DNA of 64,000 nucleotides. Origin: Aliarcobacter cryaerophilus. Lineage in GTDB: Bacteria > Campylobacterota > Campylobacteria > Campylobacterales > Arcobacteraceae. Of the stretch, positions 56,102-64,000 are shown in pieces. Each line of letters opens with the position of its first letter. Position 1 is the first letter of the stretch. A model generated the notes under the pieces. It saw nothing but the letters and a program-made list of their open reading frames with translations, had not been told where the DNA came from and ran no database searches. The stretch is from NCBI RefSeq assembly GCF_014352935.1, contig NZ_CP060694.1, positions 1,054,001 to 1,118,000 on the forward strand. Direction: 5' to 3'. Made by a program: the position numbers and the translations under genes.

Positions 56102-56185
56102 GGCTCTATGGCGGAATTGGTAGACGCGTACGATTCAAAATCGTGTTCCATTGGAGTGCCAGTTCGACTCTGGCTAGGGCTACCA
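56102..56185 (+). tRNA. tRNA-Leu (anticodon CAA)
   Basis: Cloverleaf: acceptor GGCTCTA with TAGGGCT (two G-U pairs), D-arm GCG/CGC with GGTAGA, anticodon stem TACGA/TCGTG with loop TTCAAAA (anticodon CAA), a long variable arm, T-arm GCCAG/CTGGC with TTCGACT, and encoded CCA (56183-56185). Confidence 0.92.
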
Positions 56186-56196
56186 CTTGTTTTAAT

Positions 56197-56784
56197 TCAA
56201 TTTATATTATATTTATTAAACTCTTTTATAAAATTTTCTAATTCAGTTTCTATCTCTTCTTTAGTTATTCCATTTTGTAATGCACCCTTTTTTACACTAT
56301 TTTGAAAAATCTTAGTTATTTTTCCATCCTCGAAAACTTTATATACAAAATATCCATTTTGTGAGTTATTATTTATATCTAAACTATTAGAAAAACTACC
56401 ACTTGAATCATTTATCAAATTAATTTTTGAATTTTTAAACATCTTTTCAAGTTCACCATTTACTGCTATTTGTTTAATAAGCCAAGGGGTATTTGATATA
56501 TTTGCTACTAAAACTATATTTTCATTTATATTTTTCTTATGCAATTCACTAAAAACTGCCAAAGAATCATGATTTAAAACTATCAAATAAAATGGAAATT
56601 TCTTGAAAAAATCATCTTTTTTTGTATAGTTATTTCCATTTACTACATCAAAAAAAGCAGGTAAATTTTTGAATTCTAACTCTTTTTGATTTTTATCCTC
56701 TTTTATATTACTAGGAATCGTAAGATATATTAAAAATCCAAATCCAATAACAAACAATAAAACTATTTTGAAAATATTTTTCAT
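56197..56784 (-). CDS. Hypothetical membrane-anchored protein
   Basis: A 195-residue protein with an N-terminal membrane anchor (residues 5-24) and a soluble domain of thioredoxin-like flavour by layout (LPAFFDVVNGNNYTKKD, FPFYLIVLNHDSLAVFS) without a CxxC. Its ATG overlaps the stop of the MnmC-like gene by 4 bp. Not recognised as a named family. Function unknown. Confidence 0.68.
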   Translation of the reverse strand: MKNIFKIVLLFVIGFGFLIYLTIPSNIKEDKNQKELEFKNLPAFFDVVNGNNYTKKDDFFKKFPFYLIVLNHDSLAVFSELHKKNINENIVLVANISNTPWLIKQIAVNGELEKMFKNSKINLINDSSGSFSNSLDINNNSQNGYFVYKVFEDGKITKIFQNSVKKGALQNGITKEEIETELENFIKEFNKYNIN

Positions 56785-57947
56785 AAATTTTTACCCTCTT
56801 TCTTTGCCCATCTTTTAAATAATCTATAATTTAAAACATCTTTTGGCATTTCTTCACCATTTACTACAAATTCAGACAAAATATTAGCTAAATATGGAGC
56901 CAAAACAAAACCTCTTCCACCAACTCCATTTAAAGTATATAAATTTTCATACAAAATCAACTGCTCATCTTTGATAAAAGCTCCATTTTTTATATGTGGA
57001 TAAGATTTAAAACTATTTTTACTATCAATCAAATTTCCAACCATTGGAAAATAATCAATACTTGAAGCTCTAGCTCCTATTTTTATATCTACAACTTCTA
57101 CATTTTCAAGTTCCAAAATATCATTTGCTTTTTCTAAAAGCTTTTTTGTATCATTATTCATTATTTTTAAAGTTTTTTCATTGTGAGATATAAAATTTAT
57201 ATCTTTTAAATTCAAATTGTAAGAGCTATCACTCATATCTTGATCAAATCTATTATGTGTCGCACCTATTGAACTTCTATATTTTTCATTTTCTTTAACA
57301 CTTTTAGAGATTGAACACTCTTTATGATAGTTATACAATACTTTTGTAGTAGTTAAAATATCAATTTTTTGACCCCAAACTGCTCTCAATTTAAAATAAT
57401 CTTCATTGATTAATGAAATATTTGCACCTGTACATAAAAATAGCTTATTTGCTTTAATCTCACCATTTAAAATCCAATAATTTTCGCTTTGAGTAATTGT
57501 TTTAACATCATAATTAAATAATTTTCCAATACCATCACTAAGCTCTTTACATAAAATTTCAGGTTTTACAGTACTTCCTATTTCAAAATAATAGCCATTC
57601 TCTTTTTTTTCAAAAGGAAAATCCATATAAGGTATATAATTATTAAATTTATCTTCATCTTCTTTATTTTTTGGAATTCTTATTGTTCCAGATTTTACAA
57701 AACTTTGTGGAAAATTCTCTTCATAAAACTTTGTTGAAAACTTTAAAGCATTTGTTACTAAAGTTTTAAAACTATTATCTATACCTAAAAGAGGCGATAA
57801 AAAAGCTCCAGCAGCTCCACTTGCACCCAAACAAACATCACTATTTTTATCAATAAGCAAAATGTTATTAGAATATTTTTTTAAAAAATAAGCTAAAGAA
57901 CATCCAACTATTCCACTTCCAATAATTATATAATCATATTTTTTCAT
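56781..57947 (-). CDS. MnmC-like FAD-dependent oxidoreductase
   Basis: A 388-residue flavoprotein of the D-amino-acid-oxidase fold. Residues 6-20 are the Rossmann loop IIGSGIVGCSLAYFL; GASGAAGAFLSPLLG is the MnmC C-domain motif, and GARASSIDYFPMVGNL and NGVGGRGFVLAPYLA follow. MnmC oxidoreductases act on carboxymethylaminomethyl-uridine in tRNA; the N-terminal methyltransferase half is absent here, so this is an MnmC(o)-only protein. Function is inferred from the family. Confidence 0.82.
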   Translation of the reverse strand: MKKYDYIIIGSGIVGCSLAYFLKKYSNNILLIDKNSDVCLGASGAAGAFLSPLLGIDNSFKTLVTNALKFSTKFYEENFPQSFVKSGTIRIPKNKEDEDKFNNYIPYMDFPFEKKENGYYFEIGSTVKPEILCKELSDGIGKLFNYDVKTITQSENYWILNGEIKANKLFLCTGANISLINEDYFKLRAVWGQKIDILTTTKVLYNYHKECSISKSVKENEKYRSSIGATHNRFDQDMSDSSYNLNLKDINFISHNEKTLKIMNNDTKKLLEKANDILELENVEVVDIKIGARASSIDYFPMVGNLIDSKNSFKSYPHIKNGAFIKDEQLILYENLYTLNGVGGRGFVLAPYLANILSEFVVNGEEMPKDVLNYRLFKRWAKKEGKNL

Positions 57948-58028
57948 GAAAATAGTATATCAAAAAAAATCAAAGTATATTTTAAATTTAAGTAGATAAA
58001 ATACAGAATTATTTTTAAAAGGTAGTTT

Positions 58029-58394
58029 ATGAAAATTTTAGTAACAGATGATTCTAAAATGGCTAGAAAAATGGTAATAAAAACACTTCAAGATGCTTTG
58101 AATGATAAAAATTATGAAGTTTTAGAAGCTCAAAATGGTCAAGAGAGTGTTGATTTATATAAAGAGCACAATCCGAATATAGTTTTTATGGATTTAACAA
58201 TGCCTGTAATGGATGGATTTGAAGCTTTAAAACAAATAAAAGAGTTTAATGAAAATGCAAAAGTAGTTGTAATATCTGCTGATATACAAAAACAAGCTAT
58301 GGATAAAGTTAGAGAGCTTGGTGCACTAAATTTTGTAAAAAAACCAATTGATTTGAAGAAAATGGAACAAATTTTAAATAGTATAATCTCTTAA
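58029..58394 (+). CDS. CheY-like response regulator
   Basis: A 121-residue stand-alone receiver. KILVTDDSKMAR carries the acidic pocket, Asp55 (VFMDLTMP) is the phosphoacceptor, and VISADIQ and KKP are the switch residues. It lies 10 bp before a CheC-type phosphatase gene and a PAS kinase gene, suggesting one signalling module. Confidence 0.9.
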   Translation: MKILVTDDSKMARKMVIKTLQDALNDKNYEVLEAQNGQESVDLYKEHNPNIVFMDLTMPVMDGFEALKQIKEFNENAKVVVISADIQKQAMDKVRELGALNFVKKPIDLKKMEQILNSIIS

Positions 58395-58404
58395 AAGGTA
58401 AAAA

Positions 58405-59019
58405 ATGAGTAATATAGAATTAACAGAAGATGAAAAAGATTGCCTTCAAGAGCTTATGAATGTAGCTTATGGAAGCGCAACTGCTGCAATTACTGAGATA
58501 TTTGACGCTTTTGCAAAACTTAGTATTCCAACTATTCAAATAATAAATGCTGTAGATTTAAAAGATTATTTAGCAAAAGAGTTAAATTTTAAAGATGAAC
58601 ACTTTGTAGCATCACAGCAAATAAATGGTCCTTTAAGTGGTGAAAATATGTTTATAATAGATAAAAAATCTGCTACAAATATGTCTATTAAATTTAGTTT
58701 TAGTGATGATCAAATTTCAAATGAAGATATTAGCGATATAACTTTAGAAATTACAAATATTTTATCATCTTCAACTATAAGTAAATTAGCAGAAAATATG
58801 GAAACTAGCGTCTCTTTTTCTGCTCCAACAATAAAAACTATAAATTCAATCAATCAATTAAACAATATATTTATAAGTAACTATGAAAAAGTTATAATAA
58901 TATCTACAAAATTGGAGTTTGATGACTTAAATATTCATGGTGAACTATTTATTTTAACAACTGACAATTCAATTTTATTTATAAAAGATAAATTAAATAA
59001 GATATTGGATGAACTATGA
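58405..59019 (+). CDS. CheC-type chemotaxis phosphatase
   Basis: A 204-residue protein with two CheC active-site motifs of the form D-x3-E-x2-N-x22-P. The first starts DCLQELMNVAYG, the second DITLEITNILSS, and both end at a Pro 23 residues after the Asn. CheC enzymes remove phosphate from CheY-P. It overlaps the kinase gene by 4 bp and directly follows the CheY-like gene. Confidence 0.88.
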   Translation: MSNIELTEDEKDCLQELMNVAYGSATAAITEIFDAFAKLSIPTIQIINAVDLKDYLAKELNFKDEHFVASQQINGPLSGENMFIIDKKSATNMSIKFSFSDDQISNEDISDITLEITNILSSSTISKLAENMETSVSFSAPTIKTINSINQLNNIFISNYEKVIIISTKLEFDDLNIHGELFILTTDNSILFIKDKLNKILDEL

Positions 59020-60515
59020 GTAATCATGCAAAAAATAAATTTGATATTATTTGTAATACTGTAGATAATGGGATTATTGTATTAAACAAAGATTTAAAAG
59101 TATTTTTCTGGAATAGATGGCTAGAGACTAGAACTGGCATAGAAGCAAATAGTATTATTGATAAAAATATTTTAGATTTTTATTCAAATATTGATGAAAA
59201 AAAATTAAAAAGAAAGATAATAACAGCTTTAAAACTAAACTCTCCAACATTTTATACTCCACAAACAGATGATTTTTTAATAAATATTGAGATAAACAAC
59301 ATCTCTGATAGAGTATTTAATCAAATGCAACAAAGTATTACTATAACTCCATTAGACTTGGAAGAAGGTTTAGTTATTTTATATATATACGATATAACTT
59401 TTTTAAGTGAAATAAACTATAAACTCGAAATTGCAAAAAAAAGTTTAAGTGAAAAGAATGAAGAATTAAGACTTATTTTAGATACTACTATGGAAGCTAT
59501 AATTATTTTTAAAGATAATAGTGTTGTTGATTGTAATAAAATAGCAATTGAACTATTTAATAAACAGATGAAATATGAGTTAATAAATAAAAGTTTTAAT
59601 GATTTAATACATAATAAAAACAGAGATATTCTAAATGAAAAAGAGCCATTTGAAACTAATTTAATAAGAGAAGATGGAAGTGAATTTAATGCTATTATAA
59701 ACATTAAAGATACAAGTTTAAACAACCAAATATTTAAAATTGTAACTATTGTAGATATAGAAGATTTAAAAAGAAAAGAGAATCTTATGGCAGAACAGAC
59801 AAAACTAGCTGCTATGGGTGAAATGCTTGGAAATATTGCTCATCAATGGAGACAACCTTTAAATATTATCTCTATGTCATCTTCAAATCTTAAATTAAAA
59901 AATGATATTGGAGAGTTATGCAGTTCTACATTAAGTGAGTCATTATCTCTTATTTTAAGAACAACAAATCATTTGTCTGATACTATCGACACATTTAATG
60001 ATTTTTTAAAAACAGATAAAGAGAAAAGCTTTTTTAATATAAATGAAAATATCAAAAATAGTATCTCTTTGGTAGATAGCTTTTTCAAAAATTTTAATAT
60101 TGATATTATTTTAGAATTAGAAGAAGGTATTTTTATAAATAGTCTAGCAAATGAATTTTCTCAAGCATTTATAAATATTTTAAACAATGCAAAAGATGCT
60201 ATAGTTTTAAATTTAAAAGATAATGAATATGGTTTAATAAAAATAAAAACAAAAAAAATTGATAAATTTATAGAAATTTCAATTTTAGACAATGCAAAAG
60301 GTATCAAAAAAGATATTTTAAATAAAATATTTGAACCATATTTTACTACAAAACATAAATATCAAGGTACTGGTCTTGGTCTTTATATGACTAGAAAAAT
60401 TATAAATTCTAGCATGGGCGGTGAAATAACTGTTCAAAACAGAAAATTTGTACACAATCAGAAAAAGTATGAAGGGGCAGAGTTTAAAATAAAAATTCCT
60501 ATCAAACTTGATTGA
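59016..60515 (+). CDS. PAS-domain sensor histidine kinase
   Basis: A 499-residue soluble kinase. Two PAS-like domains (residues about 5-120 and 150-250) precede the HisKA domain with GEMLGNIAHQWRQPLN (His about 277) and the HATPase: NILNNAKDAI, DNAKGI and GTGLGLYMTRKII. It has no membrane segment. The 4-bp overlap with the CheC-like gene and the short spacing to the CheY-like gene suggest phosphotransfer among the three. Confidence 0.88.
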   Translation: MSNHAKNKFDIICNTVDNGIIVLNKDLKVFFWNRWLETRTGIEANSIIDKNILDFYSNIDEKKLKRKIITALKLNSPTFYTPQTDDFLINIEINNISDRVFNQMQQSITITPLDLEEGLVILYIYDITFLSEINYKLEIAKKSLSEKNEELRLILDTTMEAIIIFKDNSVVDCNKIAIELFNKQMKYELINKSFNDLIHNKNRDILNEKEPFETNLIREDGSEFNAIINIKDTSLNNQIFKIVTIVDIEDLKRKENLMAEQTKLAAMGEMLGNIAHQWRQPLNIISMSSSNLKLKNDIGELCSSTLSESLSLILRTTNHLSDTIDTFNDFLKTDKEKSFFNINENIKNSISLVDSFFKNFNIDIILELEEGIFINSLANEFSQAFINILNNAKDAIVLNLKDNEYGLIKIKTKKIDKFIEISILDNAKGIKKDILNKIFEPYFTTKHKYQGTGLGLYMTRKIINSSMGGEITVQNRKFVHNQKKYEGAEFKIKIPIKLD

Positions 60516-60527
60516 CTTTGACTCAAG
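60507..60527 (+). promoter_or_regulatory. HAIR-like HspR operator over the cbpA promoter
   Basis: CTTGATT-GACTTTG-ACTCAAG, one mismatch from the HAIR consensus CTTGAGT-N7-ACTCAAG. It overlaps the TTGACT -35 (60512-60517); TATAAT follows at 60536-60541 (18-bp spacing). It also covers the stop of the upstream kinase gene. Confidence 0.75.
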
Positions 60528-60586
60528 GTTTGTGATATAATAAAGTCCTAATAATTTAAAAATTTTAATAATATAGGATTTGAAAA

Positions 60587-61444
60587 ATGGCAAAAAGTTT
60601 ATATGAAACATTAGAAGTAAGTGAAAATGCATCAGCAGATGAGATAAAAAAAGCTTACAGAAAACTAGCAAGAAAATATCATCCAGATGTAAATAAAGAT
60701 CCAAAAGCTGAAGAGAAATTTAAAGAGATAAATGCGGCTTATGAAGTTTTAAGTGATCCACAAAAAAAACAGCAATATGACCAATATGGAGACTCTATGT
60801 TTGGTGGGCAAAATTTTAGTGATTTTGCTAGAAATCAAGGTGGTGGAGTTGATTTAGATGAGATTTTAAGACAGATGTTTGGTGGTGGTGCCGCTGGATT
60901 TGGACGAAGCAATTTTGGTGGTGGATTTGGATTTGATGCTCCAGATTTAGATACAAATGCACAAATTACAATACCTTTTGAAGTTGCAGTTTTAGGTGGG
61001 AAAAGAAATATCTCTTTAAATAATGATTCATTTGATATAAAAATTCCAGAAGGAATTGAAGATGGTCAAAGAATAAGAGCAAAAGGAAAAGGAAAATCAT
61101 ATCAAGGACAAAGAGGAGATTTAATTTTAAAGATAAATATCTCTCCTAGCAATGAATATGAAAGAGAGTTTGATAATCTTATAAAATATTTTGATTTACC
61201 ATTAAAAACAGCTCTATTTGGTGGTAAAGTTGATATTAAAACTATTCACAAAGATATAACTCTAAAAGTTCCACAAAATACAAAACAAAATCAAAAGTTT
61301 AGAGTAAAAGAGCTTGGTGTTTTAAATAGAAAAACAAAAGTAAGAGGTGATTTATATCTTAAAGCAAATATTATTTTGCCAAAAGTTGAAGATTTAAGTA
61401 GCGAGCTTCGTACACTTCTTGAAAAAGAGTTAAAAGATAGTTAG
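60587..61444 (+). CDS. cbpA: CbpA-type DnaJ co-chaperone
   Basis: A 285-residue co-chaperone. Residues 1-68 are a J-domain with HPD at 32-34; a Gly/Phe-rich linker (about 75-120, [20 protein letters not shown]) leads to C-terminal DnaJ domains. It lacks the cysteine-rich zinc domain of full DnaJ, so it is CbpA-type. It stimulates the DnaK ATPase. It is in one transcript with hspR. Confidence 0.93.
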   Translation: MAKSLYETLEVSENASADEIKKAYRKLARKYHPDVNKDPKAEEKFKEINAAYEVLSDPQKKQQYDQYGDSMFGGQNFSDFARNQGGGVDLDEILRQMFGGGAAGFGRSNFGGGFGFDAPDLDTNAQITIPFEVAVLGGKRNISLNNDSFDIKIPEGIEDGQRIRAKGKGKSYQGQRGDLILKINISPSNEYEREFDNLIKYFDLPLKTALFGGKVDIKTIHKDITLKVPQNTKQNQKFRVKELGVLNRKTKVRGDLYLKANIILPKVEDLSSELRTLLEKELKDS

Positions 61445-61456
61445 TAGGAGTTTTTT

Positions 61457-61837
61457 ATGGAAAAAAATAGCTATATTGAACCAGTTTATTTAATATCAGT
61501 AGTTGCCGATATTTTAGGAGTACATCCACAAACTTTAAGACAATATGAAAGAGAGGGGCTAATAAAACCATCTAGAACTAATGGTAAAATAAGGCTATAC
61601 TCACAAAAAGATATTAATCACATAAAATATGTTTTAACACTCACAAAAGAGATAGGTGTTAATTTAGCTGGTGTTGATATTATATTGAAATTAAATGATA
61701 AAATAGAAGAACTTGAAAGTATAATTTCAACATACAAAAAAAAGGCTCAAAAAGCAGATAATTTATCTGTTGTTCCTGATAAAAAAGCATTAGTAATTCA
61801 AAAAAGCTCTTTAGAGATGGTTATTATAAAAAAGTAA
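61457..61837 (+). CDS. hspR: HspR-type MerR-family heat-shock repressor
   Basis: A 126-residue MerR-family regulator. YLISVVADILGVHPQTLRQY is the HTH and wing motif with the HspR-like LRQYEREGLIKPSRTNGKIRLYS. The rest is a short coiled coil (about 82-105) and a basic C-terminus. HspR represses heat-shock operons by binding HAIR boxes and needs DnaK; a box lies over the cbpA-hspR promoter. Confidence 0.9.
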   Translation: MEKNSYIEPVYLISVVADILGVHPQTLRQYEREGLIKPSRTNGKIRLYSQKDINHIKYVLTLTKEIGVNLAGVDIILKLNDKIEELESIISTYKKKAQKADNLSVVPDKKALVIQKSSLEMVIIKK

Positions 61838-61838
61838 T

Positions 61839-61874
61839 TAGTAATTTTTGGGAAATTATCCCAAAAAATTACTA
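61839..61874. terminator. Bidirectional terminator between hspR and DUF475 gene
   Basis: AGTAATTTTTGGG and CCCAAAAAATTACT form a long stem (one bulge) with TTTTGG after it. The DUF475 stop codon is inside the stem. Confidence 0.7.
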
Positions 61875-62939
61875 TTTTGGATCAATTAAGAATTTTCTAT
61901 TTTTATAAATAGAGTGAATAAAAGCCAAACCAATTGGTACTATTGCGAAAGTTGTAATCAACATAGGTGGTAAATGATGGAAAATTTGAACTATCATAGA
62001 TAAAGCTAAAAGCCCAATTGACCACATAGCACCATGCTCAAGATATATATATTTTGCAACAACCTCTCTTTCAACCATAAAAATAGTAAGACTTCTTACT
62101 GCCATAGCTCCAATACCAAGTCCTAACATAATTATCACAACATTTTGAGTAATAGCAAATGCTCCTAAAACTCCATCTAAAGAGAAACTCATATCAACTA
62201 CTTCAAGATACATAAAAGATATAAAACCTCCACTTAATTCTGTAACTTTTAAATCTGAGTTTGAATCTGTTTTAAGTTCTATAACACCCTTCAAAAGCTC
62301 TAAAAGATAAAAAGCAATCACACCAATAATCATTGGAACTAAAATTTCTAATTTATTTACAGTTACTAATTGCTCTCCCATAACTACTTCATTTGGAGCA
62401 ACATATGTAATTACAAGCATTAAAAACATTATAAATAGAGCTTTAATATCACCTACTTTTGATAATTTTGTAGCAAAAGATTCTATGTATTTAACCCAGT
62501 GAGTATCTTTGTTTTCATCAAAAATGAATTTTAAAAATAACATTAATAGAAACATTCCACCAAAAGACATAATTACGTGGTGAGAACTTTGAATAATTTT
62601 TTCATACTCTTGAGGATTTTTAATAGCTAATTCAAAAGAATCAATAAATCCCATAGATGTTGAAAAATATACTATTAAAATAGGAAATACAAATCTAACC
62701 CCAAATACTGCAATAATCATACCCCAAAGAAGAAATCTTCTTCTCCAAACAAGAGCCATTGTTGCCAAAATAGTAGCATTTACAACTGCATTATCAAAAG
62801 ATAAACTAAGCTCCAAAACAGATAAAATGGTACCTTGATAAAGTGCAAAAAAGCCACCATATAAAAATAGTAACACTGAAGCTACAAACCAAACAGCAAA
62901 AAAGCTGTAAAAATAAGATATTAGAGGTTTTTGTTTCAA
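61872..62939 (-). CDS. TerC-like DUF475 membrane protein
   Basis: A 355-residue protein with about eight to nine membrane segments. SLSFDNAVVNATILATMALVWRR and VDMSFSLDGVLGAFAITQNVVIIMLGLG contain the paired acidic Asp/Asn motifs of the TerC/DUF475 family, associated with metal or tellurite handling. AGGGATT lies upstream of the ATG. Confidence 0.88.
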   Translation of the reverse strand: MKQKPLISYFYSFFAVWFVASVLLFLYGGFFALYQGTILSVLELSLSFDNAVVNATILATMALVWRRRFLLWGMIIAVFGVRFVFPILIVYFSTSMGFIDSFELAIKNPQEYEKIIQSSHHVIMSFGGMFLLMLFLKFIFDENKDTHWVKYIESFATKLSKVGDIKALFIMFLMLVITYVAPNEVVMGEQLVTVNKLEILVPMIIGVIAFYLLELLKGVIELKTDSNSDLKVTELSGGFISFMYLEVVDMSFSLDGVLGAFAITQNVVIIMLGLGIGAMAVRSLTIFMVEREVVAKYIYLEHGAMWSIGLLALSMIVQIFHHLPPMLITTFAIVPIGLAFIHSIYKNRKFLIDPK

Positions 62940-62999
62940 TATAATCCCTTGATTTATAAATTTTTGCGATTATATCAAAATCTAATAAATATTAGCTAT

Positions 63000-63986
63000 T
63001 TATATTTTTAAATAAGTATTTAATTCTTTCAAATCCAATTTTTCAGATATTTTAATTTTTAAATCCATAATATAAAGATTATTTAAATCGAACTGCTCTA
63101 GTTTAACAAAATCTTTTTGTGTTGTAACAATTCCAAAATCTTTGTATTTTTTTAAAATCGTATCTATATCATCTTTTGTAAAAGTGTGATGATCTTCAAA
63201 AAAGATAGTCTCTATATTTTTTGGTAAAAATTCTAAAAGCCTTTTTGGTTTTGAAATTGCAGTTAAAAGAATAGTTTTTTCTGGAAGTTTTGATTTCGTA
63301 CCATCTTTTTTTATCTCTACCTCTCTTTTAAAATCAATACCCTCTTTTAAAACTAAATTGGCTTTTTTATAAAAACTCTTTGGCTCTCTATAGGCTCCGC
63401 TTGGAATACAAAAGTTATTTGTTGGTTCATCTTTTGGTTTTAATAAAATATCAAATTTTTTAATATTGTATTTTGAAAATCCATCATCTAAAAAAATAAC
63501 TTTACAGCCTAACTCTTTAGCTTTTTTTATACCCAAAACTCTATCTTCACTAACTATTACTGTTGCATTTTTCAAAGATGATGCTAAAAGCATAGCTTCG
63601 TCACCACTTATATTTACATCAACTTTAATTTTTCCATTTAAACTAACTACAAAAAGCCCTTTTGAAGCTCTTCCATAACCTCTTAAAATGATGCAAACAT
63701 CTTTAATATTTTTTGCTAATTCAATTGTAATTGGTGTTTTCCCACTTCCTCCAACTGTTAAATTCCCAATAGATATTATAGGAATACCAAAATCAACTTT
63801 TGATGAAGTAACTCTTTTGATAAAAATAATAAAAATGTACAAAAAGCTAAAAGGTAAAAGTAAATAAGATAATATTTTTTGGAAAGAATTTGGAAAAAAG
63901 AGATAATCTTCAATCCAAAAAATAATTTTTTGCTTCAAAATTTCAAATCCACTCTTGTGCAATTTGCACAACTTGGTCACAAACAT
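63000..63986 (-). CDS. lpxK: Tetraacyldisaccharide 4'-kinase LpxK
   Basis: A 328-residue kinase that phosphorylates the lipid A precursor at 4'. A membrane anchor (residues about 38-60) precedes the P-loop SIGNLTVGGSGKTPITIEL, and DEAMLLA, LDDGFSKY and EDHHTFTKDDI follow. The ATG at 63986 has AGAGG about 7 nt upstream (63993-64000); a TTG at 63938 would give a length nearer the usual but has no clear ribosome-binding site. Confidence 0.92.
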   Translation of the reverse strand: MFVTKLCKLHKSGFEILKQKIIFWIEDYLFFPNSFQKILSYLLLPFSFLYIFIIFIKRVTSSKVDFGIPIISIGNLTVGGSGKTPITIELAKNIKDVCIILRGYGRASKGLFVVSLNGKIKVDVNISGDEAMLLASSLKNATVIVSEDRVLGIKKAKELGCKVIFLDDGFSKYNIKKFDILLKPKDEPTNNFCIPSGAYREPKSFYKKANLVLKEGIDFKREVEIKKDGTKSKLPEKTILLTAISKPKRLLEFLPKNIETIFFEDHHTFTKDDIDTILKKYKDFGIVTTQKDFVKLEQFDLNNLYIMDLKIKISEKLDLKELNTYLKI

Positions 63987-64000
63987 AATTTACCTCTTCA

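Noticed and set aside
56108-56305. 65-codon frame over the tRNA-Leu gene
   Set aside because: It begins inside the tRNA and runs into the end of a convergent gene; the tRNA cloverleaf explains the sequence.

Overview
The window looks like a chromosomal segment of an Arcobacter-group bacterium (Campylobacterota). It is strongly A+T-rich by eye. It carries lineage-typical content: the lysC-hobA-holB-folP cluster, the cbpA-hspR heat-shock pair, a monomeric NADP isocitrate dehydrogenase and a c553-type cytochrome. No rRNA, CRISPR array or insertion sequence was seen. One tRNA gene, tRNA-Leu(CAA), is present.

Layout. 1-8.7 kb: a DUF523 desulfidase-like gene overlapping a TtcA-like tRNA thiolase, moeA, a DMT exporter, several membrane or secreted hydrolases and a thioesterase. 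8.7-12.7 kb: prlC, prmC and hemW. 12.7-16.7 kb: rppH, then lysC-hobA-holB-folP. 16.7-19.7 kb: the anaerobic ribonucleotide reductase genes, with the glycyl-radical tail of NrdD in a separate small overlapping reading frame. 19.8-28 kb: an accessory island of three lipoproteins and a membrane protein, a hipB-hipS-hipT toxin-antitoxin operon, and a sensor kinase/response regulator pair that is frameshifted in this sequence. 28-36.7 kb: argF, hemN, a MobV-like relaxase homologue, a BenE transporter, a flavin-binding protein, argD, a MOSC protein and meso-diaminopimelate dehydrogenase. 36.7-48 kb: an ABC ATPase, a DUF748 protein, a CorC-type protein, MutS2, a broken AsmA-like gene and mltG. 48-56.2 kb: icd, mdh, an HMA protein, cytochrome c553, an NlpC/P60 lipoprotein, rsmH with an FtsL-like gene, HU and tRNA-Leu. 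56.2-64 kb: an MnmC-like oxidoreductase, a CheY/CheC/PAS-kinase module, cbpA-hspR, a TerC-like DUF475 protein and lpxK.

How parts work together. In the island, four promoters share a tandem direct repeat (gene orientation TGTGACA-AAAA-TGTGACA, 11-bp period) placed exactly 9 nt upstream of a -10 hexamer. They precede the three lipoprotein transcription units and the OmpR-type regulator gene itself, which suggests a small self-regulated two-component lipoprotein regulon. The hipBST promoter region holds three TTTAG-N8-YTAAA operator-like palindromes at about 60-bp spacing, and the last lies over the kinase promoter. An HspR HAIR-like box overlaps the cbpA promoter, and an FNR-like box sits about 42 bp upstream of the predicted start of the cytochrome c553 transcript.

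Caution. Several genes (the kinase, the regulator twice, argD, the AsmA-like gene, and possibly nrdD) are interrupted at short A-tracts in a way consistent with loss of one or two A residues. These may be real slippage mutations or homopolymer errors. Longer A-tracts elsewhere, for example in rppH, are read through correctly.
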